This document shows, piece by piece, positions 57,681-64,000 of a stretch of 64,000 bases of DNA. Source of the DNA: Hericium rajendrae (taxonomy: Eukaryota; Basidiomycota; Agaricomycetes; Russulales; Hericiaceae); contig CM065879.1 of NCBI GenBank assembly GCA_033439255.1, forward strand, positions 4,408,501 through 4,472,500, given 5' to 3'. A program made the position numbers and the translations under genes. Under the pieces are notes generated by a model. That model saw only the letters and a list, made by a program, of their open reading frames with translations, did no database searches and was not told the DNA's origin. Positions within the stretch are counted from its first letter, which is position 1. Every line of letters begins with the position of its first letter.

Positions 57681-59484
57681 TTAGCCGGCCTGGTAGATCG
57701 CAGGCCCGGCGACGATATGCGGCTCCAACTGGGACAGGTTGTACGGCGTCACGTAAATCGCGGCGTCGGTCAAGGCAACGAAGCTAGCGTACACAAAGTC
57801 AGCAGTCGATCGAGTGCGCAGCGCAAGGAGGAGGAAGGATGGGACGACGATTAGGGGATGGTGACGTACACAGTCTCATTGACGAGCGGCGCAGTTAGAT
57901 TGAGCGGCAGAGACAAATTGCCGGTCGGCGCTGACACGTTGGTGAGCGGCGCAGAAAGGTTGCTAAAGACCAAGGCTTCCGGCTGGATGGCCGAACCGTT
58001 CGTGCCGGTCACGTTGTTCAGGGACGTATACGTGATGTTCACATCCGAGATCCACGCCACAAACTGTATTGCGTCAGAAGGGGCCAGGGATCGGGGAACT
58101 TAGACCGTGTGCGAACGTACCTGCGGCGTGCTGGCGTTCGAGGTCGTGTTGAACGAGTTGTTGAAACCAATTGACTGGCCAGGTGCAGCCCAGCTCAGGT
58201 TCAGCTCGCGGCCGGGGAAGGACACGCTGACCTATTCGCGGAAATCGACGGTCAGACGCGTTGTCCAGCGGAAGATCGGGCCAGAAAGGATCGTTCTACG
58301 TGACAACATGAAACAAAGTCAAGTCAGACAAGAGAGAAGAGCATACCAGGATTGTGAGAGGCGGGAACACAGTCCAGTTGACAGGCGGATTCTCCGAGGG
58401 GCAGGTCGTAATGAAGGGTGCAATCAACGACCAATGCATGCTTTGCGTGATACTGGGCACGAAATAGTACTGCGCGACGCAAACTTAGCAGCAAAATCGG
58501 GAATCTCGCAGCCGGGAGAAACGTACTGGCATAGGGAAGAGGCCTTCCATCTGACGGAATGCCATCTGTTGCCGAGCCTCGACGAGGAGGGCGCTCAGGA
58601 CGTATGAGGCACTGGCCTGCGAATCGAGGTGGTTGATCCAACCCGCCGTTCCCGACTCGCCAATACGAGTGATCTAATTCAGAAAATTAGCAAAATATAA
58701 ATCGAAAATGAGGCAGCGCAGACCGACCTTCTGAGCGAAATCCACGAACGTGCGGACATCTGTGAAATTAGGGAAAGTATAGTTGCATGGCTGGGTGATG
58801 TTAGTGGCGTTCGCTGACGGGCAGAGTCAGAAAACATGTCCTCAGCTGCAGGACGAGACTTACGGGACAATAGACCCTGCACCAACTGTACATGCGCAGC
58901 CTGCTGCTCAACCATAAACTGAACCAAGAACACATCCGCCTCGGTCAAATTGGCCTGCGTGAAATCGCTCGTGTTGAATTGCGCCAGCCCGAGCTGGAAC
59001 AGATTGAGTTCCAGCAATGACTGGTGCAGATCCAGCTGGATGCTCTGGATGTCGTAGTCGGACACCGGCTGGAAGACAGGTGTCACATTGAGACCGATGC
59101 CGCCCGGAGGAGCCGGAACACGGGTGGCGGTGGGTAGGATTGTCGGGCTCAACGATCCAGTGGGCAGCGTTGTAGTCACATTGGGGGAGACCGTGGGGGA
59201 GATCGAGGTCGTATTCGGTGGGGGACACCGAGGTCGTATTCGGACGTGGTGGGAACGACGCCTGTGGTGTTTGTGGCAGGCGCAGATGTCGGCGAGGTTG
59301 TTCCGGTTTCGGTGGTCGTTACGCTAGTAGGCGACTCTGTGACAGAAGGACTGCTGGTGGTCTCGGGCGAGGTGGTGGGTGTTACGGTGGGCGACGTTGT
59401 TTCCTGACGACGTATGGGACCTGGCCCTGCGGCCGTCACCAGAGACAGACAGGCAAATAAACTCAGGATTCCCTCGAGACGCAT
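57681..59484 (-). CDS. Rds1-like secreted ferritin-fold protein
   Basis: The start at 59484 gives a signal peptide (MRLEGILSLFACLSLVTAA) followed by a Thr/Ser/Pro-rich stretch likely to be O-glycosylated. The ferritin-like domain then shows LHQSLLELNLFQLGLAQF, FLVQFMVEQQAAHVQLVQGLLS, a NFTDVRTFVDFAQK-type helix and the ASYVLSALLVEARQQM helix. The C-terminus is ALTDAAIYVTPYNLSQLEPH, ending AIYQAG at 57681, typical of the Rds1/ferritin_2 family. The role of the family is unclear; the S. pombe founder was found as stress-responsive. Several short introns are present. In the Thr/Ser-rich part two one-base frame changes, near 59,220 and 59,250, lie in two copies of a CCGAATACGACCTCG repeat and look like lost Cs. 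Confidence 0.85.
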
Positions 59485-60571
59485 GATGGTAGGTAGACTT
59501 CTAGGAGGTGAGGGTGGTCTGTCGCAGGCGAAGGTCAGCTCGTATTTGAGGAGTAGAAAATCCAGCGCCGGAGGCCGGGACTGAACTTACCATATTCTAT
59601 GATCCGACGAAATGACGTGGGCGAAGACGCGGGGCCGGCGTCGTGTTAATTCAACGCGGGTTTGTTAGGGACATCGGAGAAATCTAGGCGGCAGTGACGA
59701 ATGTTTAGTGGAAAAGCCGACCGAATAGCTGGCTCGTAACTGAATATCGTATGAGAGGAGCGGATATCATAGAAAGTGTCGAAATGGTCGGACACAGCCT
59801 CCAATTCGACACTACGCAGGTGCCTGCCGAAAAGCTGCAGATCATTATCGAGAATAAACTAGATGATTGACGGGATATCTGAACGAATGTTGTATTAGAA
59901 CTTCAATGCAGGAGAAAGGCAAACATGTTCGACTTACAGGAGAGGTAGATCTGGGTCTGCTTCCGCGGGAAGGAATGTCTCAGACCCATCGAAAAATGAG
60001 GATCTACGAGAGCACCACGCCTTGACTCCAACTCCGCAGCGCTTCGACTTGGCGCCTCTTGGATTTTACAACAATCGCTCAGGCGTAGTCACAGAAAGAA
60101 TAAAGACAAGCAGCCCGATGACAGCGAAGGGTTGACTGAGCGCGGTGGTGGAGCTAGCATTGCCACGGCGCAGTTTGGTGCCATGCTACGTCGTGACAAC
60201 TCCTGCGCAAATGCTGGATGCAACAAGCCGGTCGGACTCTACCGCACCTTGCGATTACGCGTTTTTGTCACGAAAAAGACGGCGCTCTGTGAATAAAGAT
60301 TGCAATCAATTGAGCACCCATGCAAAGAGTGATTTAGGAGATCAAAACCGGCATGTCCGCCGCCGAAGGGCTACTGTCTCCTGTGTGGAGTCAAGAATAA
60401 AACACTGTATCACTGGCAGTGAATGGGCCTCCGCACGAGAACCTGCTGTACTTGACTAGGAGCATAGGACATGAAAGGAGTGTTCAGCCCACGATGACCA
60501 TGTTCGCGGTGTCCAGACTAAAGATAACACATATAGTCGATCTTATTGTGACAAAGCCAAACAAAGGCATC
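59485..60571. other. Intergenic, no supported gene
   Basis: It contains the promoter of the minus-strand Rds1-like gene. Frames present are short and unspliced. Confidence 0.4.
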
Positions 60572-60662
60572 GGTGAGATGGCCGAGCGTCTAAGGCGTCA
60601 GACTGGGCGCCTTTTTTAGTGCGGATCGGGCGGTTCTCCCAGTTCGTGCCAAAAAAAAAAAA
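60572..60662 (+). mobile_element. tRNA-derived SINE-like fragment
   Basis: The 5' part reads like a leucine-type tRNA 5' half: an acceptor-like GGTGAGA, A-box TGGCCGAGCGTC, D-arm ending AAGGCG, then CAGACT where the anticodon stem begins. No matching GTCTG arm or TCTCACC acceptor partner follows. A weak B-box-like GTTCGTGCC is followed directly by 12 A residues. A tRNA head with an A tail is the SINE layout. A truncated tRNA pseudogene is the alternative. Confidence 0.4.
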
Positions 60663-62960
60663 GGCGTGTCTGTCGGTCCCCCGGCCGGCCGCATTCCCAC
60701 CCCCGTCGCGTGTGTCCCATTTCATCGGCGAAAAGGTGAGAACACTAGATGGGACTATAAGGGATTATAAGGACAAAAAGCTCACCGTCCGACGAGGATT
60801 ACGTAGTTTGACATCGGGCATTATAATCATACAATGTGGATTGCCAATGTTCACAATCCTTCCCAAGGGCCGGCATCCTGACCATCCTTCTCAAGGGTCA
60901 TCGTGGCGGTCAGGCTTGCCGGTCGACATTGTATGACTCTACTGCCTTGCAACCTACTGCCGACTCGTATAAAAGCTTGCCATATGGCCGGAAAACCATA
61001 TCTTTGATTTTATTCTTTTCTCGGTTTGTAGCGGTATTCAGTATTAAAACATAACGAGAAAATCAGACAGAATATTCAAGATATGTAGGACATGTGTATT
61101 CGGAAAAAAAAACGGCACCCATTACACTTGATACTGACTATCTACCGAATGGAGAAAAGTATGCTTACTGATTGGCCTCAGTCACAAGGCTGTATCGTAT
61201 CGGTCATCGTCATCTGTGCATCGCGGCAAGACCGACCTGTCATCATACAGTATGAGACCAGATGCGGAGCTGCGGCTCATCAGCGCATCAGCGCTCAGCG
61301 CTGACATAGGCGAACATGCCGTTAGCCACGACGGGACCCCAGCGATGCGATGAGTCCAACAAGGAAATCCCTAGGCAACAGTCATAGAGTTCAATGCATA
61401 GCTTGAGGGAGTCAGCGCAGCCAGGCCTGACAATTAGCAATGCCGGCGTAGCTTCCGGCGGTGAGGTCGCAACAGAAATGGATCCACATTACCACTTAAA
61501 GGCGCAGGCGACACAGGCTTATACGGCGGCAAAACATGCCGGTATGCAAGAAGAGAACTGACCTAGGATGCGGGAGATTAGAGGCGAGTGCGGGCAGATG
61601 GCGACATTGGTTGCGGATGGCAGTGATGGGAGGGAAGATACGCAGTTGGGGGAAGCATGGGCTCGGCGGCCTGCTGTTTTAACTGTGCGAGGAATTTAGG
61701 GCAGGTGCTATGTCACCTTAAATATCTGACGTCGTCAAAACCACTACGTACTTAGACTGACGAGCGAGATGCCGTCGGCGAGAGCACTGGGCGCTGGAGA
61801 ACGGGGAGCAGGCGACCGCGTCCGAAGGCGTCGCAAGCCTTCTGGGTGTCCTGTAAGCGCTTGGATGCACTTGGATGTCAGAAGAATGCTGATAGAAACT
61901 CACCTTCAAGCTGTAGAATTGGCTAGGTGAGAGCAGACTGTTAATATCTTGGTAAACCTCGATATCGCCATGGGTTGCGCTGGTATACCCTTGTAAGGGT
62001 TTGTATACTGAGGCCGTGACGGCGACGCGTGACAAACTTCACCAGGGAGTGCCGTTTCATCACGCTTTCGCCGATGCTTCCGTCCCGCCCATCGTCCCCT
62101 GCCGTTCGCATTTCGATCACCCCAGCTCTCTCCACCGTCCTTCTTCTCTCCTCCCACCATCATGGACCTCACCCGCACTGCCGTCATGTCTCACTAAGAA
62201 CGCAAGCGACACTGGATCGCCGAAGATTCAGGACATCGCAAGACCGCCACTACCAACTTCAAGGATGTCGTTCACGTGGCCCACATTCAAGCGAGCATGA
62301 AGGAGAGCACGAAGGGGGTGCCTGATGTCTGCGCGATGTCAACCTGGAATTCAACTCTGTATGTTCACTTCAGGAACCTCGGAACCTCAAAAGGCTCGTA
62401 TTTCAGGCGGTATGATATCTTATGTTATGCATCCTGGTAGATAGCTCTAGCTCTCTGTGATCTAGTTCCGGCTCAGTTGAGCATTGGTCTCTATATATTG
62501 TCCTGCCGATCCTGCTCTCGAACGCGACAGGACGCGTCGCGTCGCGTCGCGATTGCGACACGGTCACATGGTTTCCGCAAAAGGTAACCGATCTTTGATG
62601 CGCGAGACGATGGTCGAGCCAATTGTGTTCTGGAACACATCTTCTCGTGATGCCTCCAGTCCGCTCCACCTCTGCAGGAAAGGCGGAGGACACTGAATAG
62701 ACGATATGTTGATAGTGGAATCTCGCCTTTTCTATCAAAGTGTCTGGAGGTGAGTCTATTCGTCCAAACTGAGGCGGCGGATGCTGAAGGAGCGCGTCCT
62801 CCGTCTGGTCCGGTTTTCAGTATTGTTTCGCTAGCAACCAGAATGGCCCATGCATAAGACAATAGAGATAACCCCCGGTGCACCCGGGTGTTGATTTTCG
62901 TGAAAGAGATCCCAGGTCACAAAGCGTTGGGCCCCCGCCTTTCATTTCCCGTCGCCGAGC
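60663..62960. other. Intergenic, no supported gene
   Basis: Short frames in all phases, none with consistent splicing. A stretch near 62,160-62,320 (an ATG after a pyrimidine-rich leader) could be a gene remnant, but its frame closes after 11 codons. Confidence 0.35.
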
Positions 62961-63122
62961 ATGTCAGCCGTTGCCGTTCGCAGTCCACTGCTCCCGCCCT
63001 CGTCCCAGCGCTAGCTGAAAGGCCTTTCTCCCGTTTCGCTTTTCCAAACTGGGAACAAGGGAATGAGACGGCCTGTTAGGCTTATAACTGAGCGCAAGGG
63101 CACTATTCACCTCCAACAGTGA
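62961..63122 (+). promoter_or_regulatory. Two upstream ORFs in the leader of the 63,213 gene
   Basis: uORF 1 is 62961-63014 (17 codons, MSAVAVRSPLLPPSSQR). uORF 2 is 63063-63122 (19 codons, MRRPVRLITERKGTIHLQQ). Both close before the main ATG at 63213. Such leaders are known for Gcn4/CpcA-type genes, where uORFs control re-initiation. Whether both are in the transcript is not known. Confidence 0.45.
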
Positions 63123-63212
63123 CTCGCTTCTCTACGTCAGTGACGCCCTGCTGAACTTCCTCTTCCCCGATCTGCCCTACAAACTATCAACCATCGAATT
63201 CGTCGAGGAGAA

Positions 63213-64000
63213 ATGCGCCTACCTCTCAATCTCTTCGGCTTCCATGGCGCGGACAATAGATCCGCACCATTGTCTTCAGCTGCGTTTGCAGCTGTCCCAT
63301 TCCCGGCCCAAGCGGGCCCGAGCTCAGTCTTGTTGTCCAACACCCCGCAAGCTCAGTCATATGACGCCTACAATTCGAGTTTCTCCCCAGCCGGCGACCA
63401 TGTCGACTTCTACCCCAGCCCATTCGACAATGGTATGGGCGATCTGGGACTGAACTGGAACGACAGCCTTCTGGCCGAATTAACTGGCAACACAAGTCAG
63501 ACGGCATCGCTTGAGAACACTTACCTCGCTACTCCCGGCCTTGGACACTCCACGCCTGCCTTGCCAGATCCAACTGAGCTGGTGCCATCATACTACTCAT
63601 CAAAGCCCTTGCTCCCCGACGCCACCATCAACGAAGTCGAATTCGGATTCGACACCTATCTTTCTGTCAGTGCTTTCGCCTTGTTAAACATAGTCGATAC
63701 TTACCAGTTTTTCCAGGAATCCACAAACCCTGGCTTCCTCTCTGACAGACGCGCCTGGGCCAGCCCCGCGCCAGAAGACATTCCTGCTCCAGAGGAGATC
63801 CCCGAAGAGACAACATGTCCAGATGACTGCTTCGACGTTACCAACCTTCCACTCGCGCTCCCAGAGTCGTCGCAAGGCCCGCCGCTCCGGCAGACATCCT
63901 ACGACACATCTCCGACGACGGCATCTTACGACAATAGCCTCTTTGAGCAATGCCTCGCGCTGTACTCGCCGGCTGCCACGTCCGTGGACGCCTGCTCTCC
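63213..64000 (+). CDS. Acidic Ser/Thr/Pro-rich protein, possible transcription factor, cut by the window edge
   Basis: The frame from the ATG at 63213 is open to the edge of the window. The product starts MRLPLNLFGFHGADNRSAP and is rich in Ser, Pro, Thr and acidic residues. Short hydrophobic-acidic clusters (GDLGLNWNDSLLAELTGN, CPDDCFDVTNLPLALPE) resemble activation domains. A 51-nt stretch (GTCAGT...TTTTCCAG) before ESTNPGFLSDRR looks like an intron that happens to be open and in frame. Two uORFs precede it. No DNA-binding domain is within view, so the call as a transcription factor, perhaps a Gcn4/CpcA-like bZIP, is only a suggestion. Confidence 0.55.
   Translation, partial: MRLPLNLFGFHGADNRSAPLSSAAFAAVPFPAQAGPSSVLLSNTPQAQSYDAYNSSFSPAGDHVDFYPSPFDNGMGDLGLNWNDSLLAELTGNTSQTASLENTYLATPGLGHSTPALPDPTELVPSYYSSKPLLPDATINEVEFGFDTYLSVSAFALLNIVDTYQFFQESTNPGFLSDRRAWASPAPEDIPAPEEIPEETTCPDDCFDVTNLPLALPESSQGPPLRQTSYDTSPTTASYDNSLFEQCLALYSPAATSVDACS

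Noticed and set aside
1-64000. CRISPR arrays, bacterial operons or ribosomal RNA genes
   Set aside because: None seen. The only regular repeat is the 144-bp array, which lacks spacer structure, and the gene architecture is eukaryotic.

Overview
The window looks like an Agaricomycete basidiomycete nuclear chromosome, probably Polyporales. The evidence is small introns (mostly 45-60 nt), several gene types typical of mushroom-forming fungi, and a mix of Helitron and Ty3/gypsy elements. I cannot name the species. The left half (about 1-37,100) is dominated by transposons. The right half (about 38,000-64,000) is ordinary gene space with short intergenic gaps.

Left half. The window opens inside a chromodomain-bearing Ty3/gypsy element that ends with its 3' LTR at 4501. 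It abuts six units of an exact 144-bp tandem repeat. A stretch of low-copy genes follows (about 6.8-13.3 kb): two uncharacterised small genes, a nucleotidyltransferase-fold-like gene, a five-exon ribonucleotide reductase small subunit (RNR2 type) and a spliced unknown gene. From 14,260 to 37,077, on the minus strand, lies a Helitron whose Rep-helicase is followed by a putative cysteine-peptidase domain. The Helitron is split by a 15.2-kb Ty3/gypsy element (16,167-31,341) with 1020-bp LTRs and a CCGG target duplication. That element carries Gag-protease, Pol, and then about 6.5 kb of extra DNA bounded by a 17-bp direct repeat. The extra DNA holds two genes on the opposite strand and a third, smaller, non-autonomous LTR element (24,127-27,151) that has its own long open frame. 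The order of arrival is Helitron, then the large LTR element, then the small one.

Decay in this nest is strongly CpG-biased. All 11 differences between the two 1020-bp LTRs are CpG transitions, as is the single difference between the 165-bp LTRs. The Helitron frame is interrupted only by TGA codons, which CGA would give. This pattern fits cytosine methylation of transposons.

Right half. A pRiA4b-ORF3-like gene and an unknown gene precede two paralogous small membrane-protein genes (A at 44.5 kb, plus; B at 56.9 kb, minus). The paralogs face each other and share a leader palindrome, an intron and a downstream non-coding unit. That unit contains a two-hairpin structure with compensatory base changes and GGGT-rich runs beside a 5' splice site. 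Between the paralogs lie MCD4 (GPI ethanolamine phosphate transferase 1, 19 exons) and an OTU deubiquitinase gene. Beyond them are an Rds1-like secreted ferritin-fold gene, a tRNA-like SINE fragment, and the 5' end of an acidic Ser/Thr/Pro-rich gene with two upstream ORFs, possibly a transcription factor. Several right-half genes show single-base losses in C runs that look more like assembly errors than real breaks.
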